A stretch of DNA of 64,000 nucleotides from Desulfopila aestuarii DSM 18488 (lineage in GTDB: Bacteria > Desulfobacterota > Desulfobulbia > Desulfobulbales > Desulfocapsaceae): NCBI RefSeq assembly GCF_900143695.1, contig NZ_FRFE01000007.1:124001-188000 (forward strand). Direction: 5' to 3'. This document shows, in pieces, positions 1 through 10,278 of the stretch. Every line of letters starts with the position of its first letter. The first letter of the stretch is position 1. A program made the position numbers and the translations under genes. The notes below the pieces were generated by a model. That model was not told the DNA's origin. It saw nothing but the letters and a program-made list of their open reading frames with translations, and did not search any database.

Positions 1-152
1 AATCCAGCTGCACTAGAGAACTTTCAAAGAGTATATCACCGCTTTTTTAAAAAAAGCAAAAGTACCAGGCCATTCTCTCAACGTATCCGCTCCACTTCCA
101 TCAACCTTTCCGAGCTCTTCCGCCAGTAGCATCGCAGCCCGAATCTTTATGC

Positions 153-2465
153 TCAACCAGGGCCGTCTTTGCCCATGGTTGGCTTCTTCCTTGTATCAAG
201 TACCCGCCGCACCGTGGACGCCATCACCTCACTGGTAATCGGTTTATACAGACAAGAGTCGACCCGAAGTTCGGACAGCAGAGTGTCCGTGAGCTTCTGA
301 CTGTAACCGGTACACAAGATAACCGGTATCTCCGGCTGGAGGGCCCTGACCCTGGCAATCAGGATATCACCGGTCATCTCCGGCATGTTCATATCCGTGA
401 GCAGCAGGTCAAATTTCGCCGGCTCGGCTTCCACCAAACGAAGCGCAGAAATGCTGTCGGTTCGAATGGTCACCTCATAACCAAGCATTTCCAGAATCTT
501 GCCGGAAGTTCTGACTATCGCTTCCTCATCATCGACAAACAGAATCCGTTCCTTGCCTCCGGGCAAGGCTGCACTCATCCCACCCTTCACGGGATGTGTC
601 TCAACCTGACTGCAACGTGGTAAATAGATGGTAAACGTCGTCCCCTTGCCAACCTCGCTTTCAAAAAGAATCTTGCCGCCATAGCCCTCAACGATCCCGT
701 GGACGATGGCAAGCCCCATCCCTGTCCCTCGGCCGACACGCTTGGTGGAGAAGTACGGTTCAAAGATCCTGTCGGCTATTTCCGGCCGGATCCCTGTACC
801 GGTGTCAGAGATAACAATCCGCACATATTCACCAGCACGAAGCCCCATCGCCTGCAGCTCAAGCGAGGCCGGCAAATCGATATCTTTCAAAGTAACATCG
901 AGAAACCCACCTGTTTCCTCCATGGAGTGGGCGGCATTGGTACAGATATTCATGAAGATCTGGTTAATCTGGGTCACATTCCCCAACACCAGCCACTCAC
1001 TATCCAAAACTTGACGTATCTGAATTGCGGACGGAATGGTAGAACGGATAAAACTGAGTGCCTCTTCCGCAACGCCTTTTATCTTTACAGGCGCCAGCTC
1101 TTCCTCACTCTGTCTGGCAAAGGTCAGAATCTGCTTGACCAGATCCCTGGCCCGCTCTCCAGCCTTGCGAATGCCACTGAGGTTGTTGTGAAGTGGAGAA
1201 TCTTTTTCAAGATGCAGGAGAGACAACTCGGCATAACCCAGGATAGCTGACAGTATATTGTTGAAATCGTGAGCAATACCTCCGGCAAGATTGCCAATGG
1301 ACTCCATCTTCTGAGCCTTGATCAGCTGAACCTGCAACCGCTCCCGTTCATGTTCTGCGACCTTGCGCTTGTGAATATCGGTAACGGTGCCCTCATAACG
1401 AATGATTTTACCATCCTCATCGAAATAGCATCGGGTATTGTTACAGACCCATATCGGTGTCCCATCTTTTCGTTTTGCTAAAAACTCAAAATTTACGATA
1501 ACCCCCTGCTGGTCCACTGCCTTCTGGAAGCGCTTCCGATCTAGAGGGTAATAGTAAAACTGCGCCTCGACATCAGTGATTGACCGTATCAGCTCTTCGG
1601 GACTGGCATAGCCGAACATTCTGGCAAACGCGGGATTGACACTCAAAAAACGCCCGTTGGGCGTACTCTGAAAAAAGCCTTCAACCGCGTTTTCAAAAAT
1701 TGTCCGATACCGCTCCTCGCTCTCACGCAAGGAATACTCGCTTTTCTGCAAGGCAACGATATCATCCTGGAGCCTCTGCCCCATACTGTTGACGGCATCG
1801 ACCACTTCGTCCAGTTCGTCGCTGTGTCCCGCCAAGGTTTTTTTTCGATGCAGCGTCAGACGACGATCGAGGTTCGAAGCCTCGATGCCGGTGGCATAGC
1901 GAGCGATTGTCTCAAGATGTCGCATAACCAAATGGTTAATGACATAGAGAATAAAAAGGGAAACAAAGAATGTCTTGGCAGCCTGGGTCGTGAGGATAAT
2001 GAGAATTCTCTTCTTCAGCCGTGTATAAACACCTTCAAAAGATGCGGTTAGCACCAGCTTGCCGAGCCGTTCCTCACGGCCCTTGCCATCGAATATGATC
2101 TCGTACTCGATGCTCTCGGTTCGGATTTGAGGCTGAATCTCCCCTTTGAAATAGTGCCCTCCAGTATTTTCAATGACCTCGATAGCCACAATATCCCTGA
2201 TACTCAAAATACTGGCCAACTGGGTATCAATCTGCTCATCGGCAAATTCCCACAGGCTCCTGGCAAGAGTGTCCAGATGGGCCCTTCTCACCCTCTCAAA
2301 CTGTTCACGGATATATGCAGTATCGTTCCGATATTCGGTAAACAATTGAAAACATGTCCCCAGGAGGGTTACCAAGGAACTGAATGCCAGAATCCATAGA
2401 AGCTGCTTTCTGGCAAGCCGTCCAAATTTCCAGCCTCCGGACCCGTTATTGGTAATATTGTTCAA
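153..2465 (-). CDS. Membrane-bound hybrid sensor histidine kinase with C-terminal receiver domain
   Basis: A 770-residue sensor. A membrane segment lies near residues 22-42, followed by an extracytoplasmic stretch, a second membrane segment near 155-178, a HAMP-like linker, and a PAS domain (about 250-370) with the usual PAC tail. The HisKA domain carries the phosphoacceptor in GGIAHDFNNIL (His399). The HATPase N and G boxes follow (DTGTGI, GRGTGMGLAI), and the receiver domain runs from about 640 to 755 with acidic pocket VDDEE and acceptor Asp691 in LLLTDMNMP. It should autophosphorylate His399 and relay to its own receiver. No partner regulator lies in the window, so output and signal are unknown. 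The preceding 152 bases of the window (downstream of its stop) hold no recognisable gene. Confidence 0.93.
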   Translation of the reverse strand: MNNITNNGSGGWKFGRLARKQLLWILAFSSLVTLLGTCFQLFTEYRNDTAYIREQFERVRRAHLDTLARSLWEFADEQIDTQLASILSIRDIVAIEVIENTGGHYFKGEIQPQIRTESIEYEIIFDGKGREERLGKLVLTASFEGVYTRLKKRILIILTTQAAKTFFVSLFILYVINHLVMRHLETIARYATGIEASNLDRRLTLHRKKTLAGHSDELDEVVDAVNSMGQRLQDDIVALQKSEYSLRESEERYRTIFENAVEGFFQSTPNGRFLSVNPAFARMFGYASPEELIRSITDVEAQFYYYPLDRKRFQKAVDQQGVIVNFEFLAKRKDGTPIWVCNNTRCYFDEDGKIIRYEGTVTDIHKRKVAEHERERLQVQLIKAQKMESIGNLAGGIAHDFNNILSAILGYAELSLLHLEKDSPLHNNLSGIRKAGERARDLVKQILTFARQSEEELAPVKIKGVAEEALSFIRSTIPSAIQIRQVLDSEWLVLGNVTQINQIFMNICTNAAHSMEETGGFLDVTLKDIDLPASLELQAMGLRAGEYVRIVISDTGTGIRPEIADRIFEPYFSTKRVGRGTGMGLAIVHGIVEGYGGKILFESEVGKGTTFTIYLPRCSQVETHPVKGGMSAALPGGKERILFVDDEEAIVRTSGKILEMLGYEVTIRTDSISALRLVEAEPAKFDLLLTDMNMPEMTGDILIARVRALQPEIPVILCTGYSQKLTDTLLSELRVDSCLYKPITSEVMASTVRRVLDTRKKPTMGKDGPG

Positions 2466-2906
2466 TGAACTACAGCCTTTGATAGAAGCTTCATGCTCGA
2501 TCTGTAAATATCGACAAAGAATGCATAATAGAAATTAACTCATTTCCCCAACCCGCTATGCTCCTCAACACAGGTCACAACCTGAAAGGCAGCAGGACTC
2601 ATTAAAAAACGATACTTAGATGCAAAGTGCAATAGGTATATTAATCAGACCGACAACCGACTCTCATCTTTCTTCTACATCCTCAGAAAATCGTCAACTT
2701 GACGAACTAACCTTTCGAATTATTGTCATTTGATACCTCAACCAAGGCCCATTCCCTCGTCACTCCACTTGAATCATATCTAAAAAAAAATAGAAATCAA
2801 ATGGTTGCCACTATTTATTTCGGCCTAGTCGTTTCAAGGTCTTTACAAAAAAAACCACCTGCCACTTGTCTCTAAACTCCACAGCGACACAGCCCCAGAA
2901 TAGGCT
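2466..2906. other. Intergenic region, no gene seen
   Basis: AT-rich spacer between the divergently oriented sensor kinase and the tautomerase-ligA pair. Reading frames here are short and lack ribosome binding sites. It presumably holds the kinase promoter, but no convincing -35/-10 pair was found on the minus strand. Confidence 0.5.
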
Positions 2907-2934
2907 TTGTCGCCCATCTGAAAAAGGGTATAGT
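2907..2934 (+). promoter_or_regulatory. Candidate sigma-70 promoter for tautomerase-ligA
   Basis: TTGTCG (2907-2912), 16-base spacer, TATAGT (2929-2934), about 60 bases upstream of the tautomerase start. A GC-rich inverted repeat (AGTGG...CCACT, about 2932-2960) follows in the presumed leader. Inferred from pattern only. Confidence 0.45.
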
Positions 2935-2994
2935 GGCGGTGGCCCGCCCTGCGGACCACTAAGCCGATATCCATTTTCAGCCAAGGAGAAAAAC

Positions 2995-5182
<2,188 letters not shown>

Positions 5183-5254
5183 GTAGCCACGTTTGACAAC
5201 CCCTTTTCAGACCAGCTTCAAACCTCCGAGCAAACACCAACAGACAACGGATAC

Positions 5255-5584
5255 ATGGCGACAACCTTTACAGAACGGGTCAGAGAAATCATAAAACAGA
5301 TCCCTCAGGGAAAGGTGACAACCTACGGTATCATTGCCGCCGGGGCAGGAAATGGTAGCGGAGCCCGGCAGGTGGCAAGAATTCTTCACTCCAGCTCGAA
5401 GACCCATGGGCTACCCTGGCACCGGGTGGTGAACCGGGCTGGCAAGATATCACTTCCCCCCGGTCGAGGGTATGAAATGCAGCGGGATTTACTTCTGTCC
5501 GAGGGCATTATCTTCACGGTCAATGACGTGATTGATCTTGATCAGTTCCTCTGGCTGCCAGGCGAAAAGTGCGAGCTTTCATAA
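5255..5584 (+). CDS. Alkyltransferase-like (ATL) DNA-binding protein
   Basis: 109 residues forming a single MGMT-type DNA-binding domain (helix-turn-helix with KVTTYG and GARQVA). The active-site box reads PWHRVV (residues 54-59): Trp55 stands where O6-alkylguanine-DNA alkyltransferases have the acceptor Cys (PCHRV). That substitution defines the ATL family, which binds O6-alkylguanine without repairing it and hands the lesion to nucleotide excision repair (established for eAtl and Atl1). Methyltransferase activity is therefore not expected. It follows ligA by 72 bases on the same strand, so a DNA-repair setting is plausible. Confidence 0.88.
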   Translation: MATTFTERVREIIKQIPQGKVTTYGIIAAGAGNGSGARQVARILHSSSKTHGLPWHRVVNRAGKISLPPGRGYEMQRDLLLSEGIIFTVNDVIDLDQFLWLPGEKCELS

Positions 5585-5740
5585 CCACGTTTCAACATAG
5601 TAGTTTCCAGCTTGCAACCATCTCAATCAACACCTTTTCTGCAAATCTTGCGACAGCGTGGCTCTTGCCATAATGTTCACTCATGTTTATTAGATCAGAA
5701 AAAGGTTGTATCAATCCAATAATCTATCAGGAGAACGCAG

Positions 5741-6007
5741 ATGAGCCACGGCAAACATTCCCACGAACATACCCATACTCACGAGCATGAACACGAGCAT
5801 GAGCATCCGCACAAGCATGGCGACCTGGAACACAGCCATGGCCACCATCACCACCACAGCCATGCTCACGGCTTCGAGCACAGTCACGACCACAACCATG
5901 ACGGGAACGGATCTGCCCACGATCACTCACATGAGGCAGGGACGGCGAAACCGCATCATCACGATCACGCCGACCACGACCAGGAGCCGCACGATCACAA
6001 ACACTGA
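5741..6007 (+). CDS. Small, extremely histidine-rich protein (putative metal binding)
   Basis: 88 residues of which about 36 are His, arranged mostly as HxH repeats with Glu, Asp, Thr and Ser between; there are almost no hydrophobic residues and no Cys. It has a clear ribosome site (AGGAG about 7 bases before ATG). There is no signal peptide, so it is probably cytoplasmic. Such composition resembles Ni/Zn/Co storage proteins (Hpn-like) and the His loops of CDF or ZIP transporters and nickel metallochaperones, but no such domain is attached. Neighbours (ATL upstream, radical SAM protein convergent 15 bases away) give no functional hint. The frame is real by ribosome site; the metal is inference. 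Confidence 0.72.
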   Translation: MSHGKHSHEHTHTHEHEHEHEHPHKHGDLEHSHGHHHHHSHAHGFEHSHDHNHDGNGSAHDHSHEAGTAKPHHHDHADHDQEPHDHKH

Positions 6008-6022
6008 TCTACACCCTGCATT

Positions 6023-6970
6023 TCAGGTTCGAAACAGGTTGCGCATTAACATGCCGAAATCTTTTACATCGAGCCTGTTGAGACCAAATTCTGCCGCCAT
6101 ATCCAACGCCGCCTGGTAGTCTTCAGGTGCGATGGTCTCCTGCAGTTCGGGAAAATCGCGAATTTTCCCGCAGGGGCGGTACTGGTCCATAATATTGACA
6201 AAGCAGTTGCGGGAGATGCTCTCAGCCAGAAATCGTAAAATCTCCCGGGACTGCTCCTGGCCATGGGGCATGAGCAGATGACGTACCATAAGACCCCGCT
6301 CAGCCAACCCTTCCTCATTTATTTTAAGATCACCCACCTGGCGCTGCATTTCGATACATGCAGCCCGAGCCTTTTCCGGATAGTCTGCGGCATGGGCATA
6401 TTTTTTAGCAGACTCTCCCTTCCAGAATTTGAAGTCGGGCATATAGATATCGACGATGCCTTCCAGCAGTTTCAGGGATTCGATTTCTTCATAGCCGCTG
6501 CAGTTATAGACGAGGGGCACTGTCAATCCCGAATCGATAGCACAGGGCAATGAAGCCAGGATCTGTGGGATGACATGGCTTGGGGTAACTAAATTTATAT
6601 TATGGCAACCTTGGTGTTGCAGTTCCACCATAATATTGCCGAGTCGTGCCGCATCCACCGCTTCACAACTGCCCGCTACAGGATGGCTGATATCATAATT
6701 CTGGCAAAACAAACACGTAAGGCTGCAGCCACAGAAAAAGATGGTGCCGGAGCCATGCTCCCCAACCAGTACTGATTCCTCACCAAAATGTGGGCCATAG
6801 CTGGCTATTTCGGCAAGTGTGCCGGTTTGGCAGACGCCAAGCTCACCCGCCAGCCGATCAACTCCGCAGCGGCGTGGACAGAGGGTACAATCGGCGAGCA
6901 ACGCTCGGCTCTCCTCGATACGCGCTGTGAGCAATCCTTCCTTCCAGGCCTGCAAATATAAGCTATCCAT
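6023..6970 (-). CDS. Radical SAM protein, PflA-like (COG1313 type)
   Basis: 315 residues. The radical SAM cluster motif is C82-SLT-C86-LF-C89, and four further cysteines (C28, C31, C35, C47) form an N-terminal CxxCxxxC group typical of the family annotated as putative pyruvate-formate-lyase activating enzymes. The start at 6970 is chosen because GGGAGGAAAA immediately precedes this ATG; upstream in-frame ATGs lack a ribosome site. No glycyl radical enzyme or MEMO/AMMECR1 partner is adjacent, so the substrate is unknown. The gene converges on the His-rich gene with no visible terminator between them. Confidence 0.85.
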   Translation of the reverse strand: MDSLYLQAWKEGLLTARIEESRALLADCTLCPRRCGVDRLAGELGVCQTGTLAEIASYGPHFGEESVLVGEHGSGTIFFCGCSLTCLFCQNYDISHPVAGSCEAVDAARLGNIMVELQHQGCHNINLVTPSHVIPQILASLPCAIDSGLTVPLVYNCSGYEEIESLKLLEGIVDIYMPDFKFWKGESAKKYAHAADYPEKARAACIEMQRQVGDLKINEEGLAERGLMVRHLLMPHGQEQSREILRFLAESISRNCFVNIMDQYRPCGKIRDFPELQETIAPEDYQAALDMAAEFGLNRLDVKDFGMLMRNLFRT

Positions 6971-7079
6971 TTTTCCTCCCAGTCGGTCTCGACAAAGCAT
7001 TCCTTTTCGACTATTCTCGTCGGGTGGATTCATCAATAGGTGAGTAAGTACAACTTCCCTCTACCCGAGACCTGCACCC

Positions 7080-8093
7080 ATGCATCTAATTGATTTGCGA
7101 AGCGACACGGTGACTCGTCCCACAACCGCTATGCGGGAGGCCATGATGATGGCCGAGGTGGGTGACGATGTTTACGGCGATGACCCCACGGTCAACACCT
7201 TACAGGAATTCACCGCCAACCTGCTGGGATTTGAGGCGGCACTCTTTACCTGCAGCGGCACCCAGGCTAATTTTGTGGCCCTGATGGCCCATTGCCAGCG
7301 GGGTGATGAATATATCGTCGGTCAACAGGCTCACACCTATAGATACGAGGGTGGTGGAGCTGCGGTGCTTGGATCTATCCAGCCCCAGCCCATTGAGTTT
7401 ACCGAGGACGGCACTCTCGATCTTGATCTGGTTGCCTCTAAAATCAAACCGGACGACATCCACTTTGCGAGGACCCGGCTGCTCTGTCTGGAAAACACCC
7501 AAAATGGCAGGTTCCTCCCGCTTGAATACCTGCGACAGGCCCGCGATTTCAGCCGCAGCCACAGCCTGAAACTCCATCTGGATGGTGCGCGGGTCTTCAA
7601 CGCTGCCGTGGCTCAGGATATCCATGTGAGTGAGATAGCCCACCACTTTGACTCGGTCTCCGTATGTCTCTCTAAAGGATTAGGCGCCCCGATCGGCTCG
7701 GTACTCTGTGGCTCGACTGACTTCATTACCCGGGCCCGCCGTTGGCGAAAAGTGGCGGGAGGCGGTATGCGTCAGGCGGGAATTCTTGCTGCCGCAGGAC
7801 TTTTTTCCCTCAACCACAATGTTCAGCGTCTGGCAGAAGATCATGCCAATGCACACCTGCTGGCCCGTGGTCTTCAAGATCTGCCCCAGCTGACCGTTCG
7901 CTACGAGGATAATCAGACCAACATGGTATTCGTCACCGTTGCCGACGAAGATGTGACTGGACTCACCGAACGACTGCGCACGGAAAACATCATTGTTTCG
8001 CCAGGAACACAAATGCGGCTGGTCACCCACCTGGATATCACCACCGAAGATGTGGAGAGCGTGATAGACGTCTTCCACGATCACTTCCGGTAA
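7080..8093 (+). CDS. ltaE: Low-specificity L-threonine aldolase
   Basis: 337 residues, a fold-type I PLP enzyme that cleaves L-threonine or L-allo-threonine to glycine and acetaldehyde. Family signatures are LRSDTVTRPT at the N-terminus, the HLDGARVFNAA segment (PLP-binding Asp) and SVCLSKGLGAPIGS with Schiff-base Lys199. Length and motif order are complete. It is divergent from the radical SAM gene and convergent with the kinase gene (18 bases between stops), so it is probably a single-gene unit. Confidence 0.94.
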   Translation: MHLIDLRSDTVTRPTTAMREAMMMAEVGDDVYGDDPTVNTLQEFTANLLGFEAALFTCSGTQANFVALMAHCQRGDEYIVGQQAHTYRYEGGGAAVLGSIQPQPIEFTEDGTLDLDLVASKIKPDDIHFARTRLLCLENTQNGRFLPLEYLRQARDFSRSHSLKLHLDGARVFNAAVAQDIHVSEIAHHFDSVSVCLSKGLGAPIGSVLCGSTDFITRARRWRKVAGGGMRQAGILAAAGLFSLNHNVQRLAEDHANAHLLARGLQDLPQLTVRYEDNQTNMVFVTVADEDVTGLTERLRTENIIVSPGTQMRLVTHLDITTEDVESVIDVFHDHFR

Positions 8094-8111
8094 AGAATTT
8101 CTGAAAACAAC

Positions 8112-9458
8112 CTAACTGCAAACGGCGCAGACCGAAGCCGCCCCATCCATATCGAGGCGGCCAATATAGCTCTCGACAATATCCGCCATCCAGGCCGCCT
8201 TTTTCGTACAATGATCGGCCGACCAGAGCCAGTGCAGGCTCGAGGCAAAATGGGGGTCTATACAGAAGTCACGCGTAGCCGTCGGAGAGCGAAGCACCGT
8301 TACCAGTTCCGCGGTGGTGGGCAGCCGCCAGCCGGAATGTCCTGCAAACGCTGTCTCATTGAGGTAGTGCACATAGTCACGGGCTTGATGCCAGTTCAGA
8401 GTAAACCCAGTTCCACTCCGCTGCCAGTAAAGGCCTGTTACCGGATCGTAGAGTAATAGTGGACTCTTCACCACCAGTTGATGGCGATAGAAGCCTGTTG
8501 GCCGAAAAAGCTCGTCAAGCTCAAGCGTTGCCCGGATATCCTTGTACATAATTCGACAGGGCTCGCTGCGTAACTGAATACTGTTATCGCCAACTTCCTG
8601 TGACCACAGATTCTCGATCCCACAATTTCGGGCTGAGCTACTCTTCCACTCATCAAACAGCTGTTCAAGCTCCACCCGCATCCGGGTCGCATCCGCAAAC
8701 CGTTCCCCCGGCTCTACAGCAAGAGTCTTCAAGAGAAAATCATCCCAACTGCTATCAAGTTCGCGATTAAGACGGCTGGGCAGTTCAATCTCGGTGCGAG
8801 ATTCCACCAGGCAACCTGTCAGCATCCTGTACATCATCACCCCGAGGCTGTAGAGATCTGCCCGGCCATCGGCTGCTTCAGGGCTAGTGCCCTGTTCCGG
8901 AGCGCTATAATAGGGAGACCCCACCTGCATCCCGGGAATGGCCATCGGCTCTTCGCCCCGCACTCTGGAGAGTCCGAAATCGATAATCTTCACCCGGTCA
9001 TCGCTGGTTATCATCAGGTTATACGGCTTTATATCCCGATGAACGATACCGGCAAAATGCAGGCGCTCGAGGCCCTTTAAGGCCTGGAGCAGATAGAGGC
9101 AGCTCCGCTGCACCGAGAGCCGGCGCGACCGGTCCTCCACCCTATACGCCTCGCCAATCATATCACCAAGGGAATGGGAAAAATATTCCAGCACGATAAA
9201 GGGTGCGCCCTCATTTTCGTCACAATCCAGAATGGTCGCCACATGTTCATGGTCGATTTCGCCCATGATGCGTGCCTCTTCGACAAACATCTCCCTCAGC
9301 CTTTCCGCACCGACCAGATCGGCAAAGATATCATCCCTGGGGCGCAAAATCTTCAACGCCACAATCCGACCGGTAACCGGAGCCATGGCCTTATACACAG
9401 TACTCATGCCGCCCCTGCCGAGTCTGCCGAGAATGGTATATCTCCCTACTGTTTCCAT
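8112..9458 (-). CDS. Ser/Thr protein kinase with C-terminal DUF1566-like domain
   Basis: 448 residues. The kinase domain (about 5-270) has the Gly loop GRLGRGGMS, VAIK-type lysine in VALKIL, catalytic loop HRDIKPYN (Asp142) and DFGLSR, all intact. There is no transmembrane segment or PASTA repeat. The C-terminal part (about 335-448) resembles DUF1566/Fib-succ-type domains (SGWRLPTTAELVTV). The start at 9458 (METVGRYTIL) is used because the longer frame overlaps the upstream gene and the Gly loop begins right after it. It starts 7 bases after the metallophosphoesterase stop, implying an operon. Substrates are unknown. Confidence 0.88.
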   Translation of the reverse strand: METVGRYTILGRLGRGGMSTVYKAMAPVTGRIVALKILRPRDDIFADLVGAERLREMFVEEARIMGEIDHEHVATILDCDENEGAPFIVLEYFSHSLGDMIGEAYRVEDRSRRLSVQRSCLYLLQALKGLERLHFAGIVHRDIKPYNLMITSDDRVKIIDFGLSRVRGEEPMAIPGMQVGSPYYSAPEQGTSPEAADGRADLYSLGVMMYRMLTGCLVESRTEIELPSRLNRELDSSWDDFLLKTLAVEPGERFADATRMRVELEQLFDEWKSSSARNCGIENLWSQEVGDNSIQLRSEPCRIMYKDIRATLELDELFRPTGFYRHQLVVKSPLLLYDPVTGLYWQRSGTGFTLNWHQARDYVHYLNETAFAGHSGWRLPTTAELVTVLRSPTATRDFCIDPHFASSLHWLWSADHCTKKAAWMADIVESYIGRLDMDGAASVCAVCS

Positions 9459-9465
9459 CTGCCAG

Positions 9466-10191
9466 TCACCGTAATCTTTCCGCAAAGGCACGTGGAAAAC
9501 CGCGAGCCTCAATTTTTCCTACCGTTGATTCAACATCATACGCCACAGCCCTCACGAGAAGTTCTGCCATCCCGCTGTCCCAGATAAGGTATTTCGATCG
9601 CCGATCGTTATCGCGTGGTTGCCCGACACTCCCGCAGTTAATCAGATATTTCCGGTCTGCCTCCAGCGTATGCGCACCTTCTCCCAGATTTTCACGAACT
9701 ACGGAATCGCCCTGCTGGCAGATCAATGCAAGTTCATGGGTGTGGCCAACAAAAAAGAGTCTTCGTGGATCTTCAGTAAAAATCCGGCACACATCGTCAT
9801 CCGACAACATATACACATAGGTGTTGACCGAGTCTGGCGGAGAGCCGTGAACAAAGAGAGCATCTTCTATGACCAGTGTTCGGGGCAACTCACAGCAATA
9901 ACGAAAATTATCCGGCGACAGCAGATTTGCCGTTGAGATATTGTTCTCTTTGGCCTGAAAGTTCATGCGCTCGCGCTCCTTTCGAGCTGCAAGGGCGGCC
10001 TCATGGTTGCCGAGAATACATGGATAACCCAGTTGCCGGACCCGGGCTACGACCGTATCCGGATCAGGACCGTAGCCGACAAGATCCCCAAGACAGATCA
10101 CCGTATCCACTCCGATTTGGGCAAGATCGGCTAGCACCGCCTCCAAAGCCTCCAGATTACCGTGGACATCTGAAAGAACAGCTATTCTCAT
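9466..10191 (-). CDS. Metallophosphoesterase (calcineurin-like, YfcE/MJ0936-type)
   Basis: 241 residues. All dimetal-site motifs are present: SDVHGN at the N-terminus, GDLVGYGP, GNHE, and the later GHTH and GSVGQP. This is the small bacterial phosphodiesterase/phosphatase type rather than a PPP protein phosphatase, though some relatives dephosphorylate proteins. It is first in a two-gene unit with the Ser/Thr kinase; the pairing hints at opposing activities, which is inference. Confidence 0.9.
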   Translation of the reverse strand: MRIAVLSDVHGNLEALEAVLADLAQIGVDTVICLGDLVGYGPDPDTVVARVRQLGYPCILGNHEAALAARKERERMNFQAKENNISTANLLSPDNFRYCCELPRTLVIEDALFVHGSPPDSVNTYVYMLSDDDVCRIFTEDPRRLFFVGHTHELALICQQGDSVVRENLGEGAHTLEADRKYLINCGSVGQPRDNDRRSKYLIWDSGMAELLVRAVAYDVESTVGKIEARGFPRAFAERLR

Positions 10192-10278
10192 GGTTGCCTC
10201 CGCCTTCGCTTCATGGATAATTTCCTTGTGACCAATGTTGAGTCACCCCTGCTCAATTCACCGCCACGTGTCGTCTCT

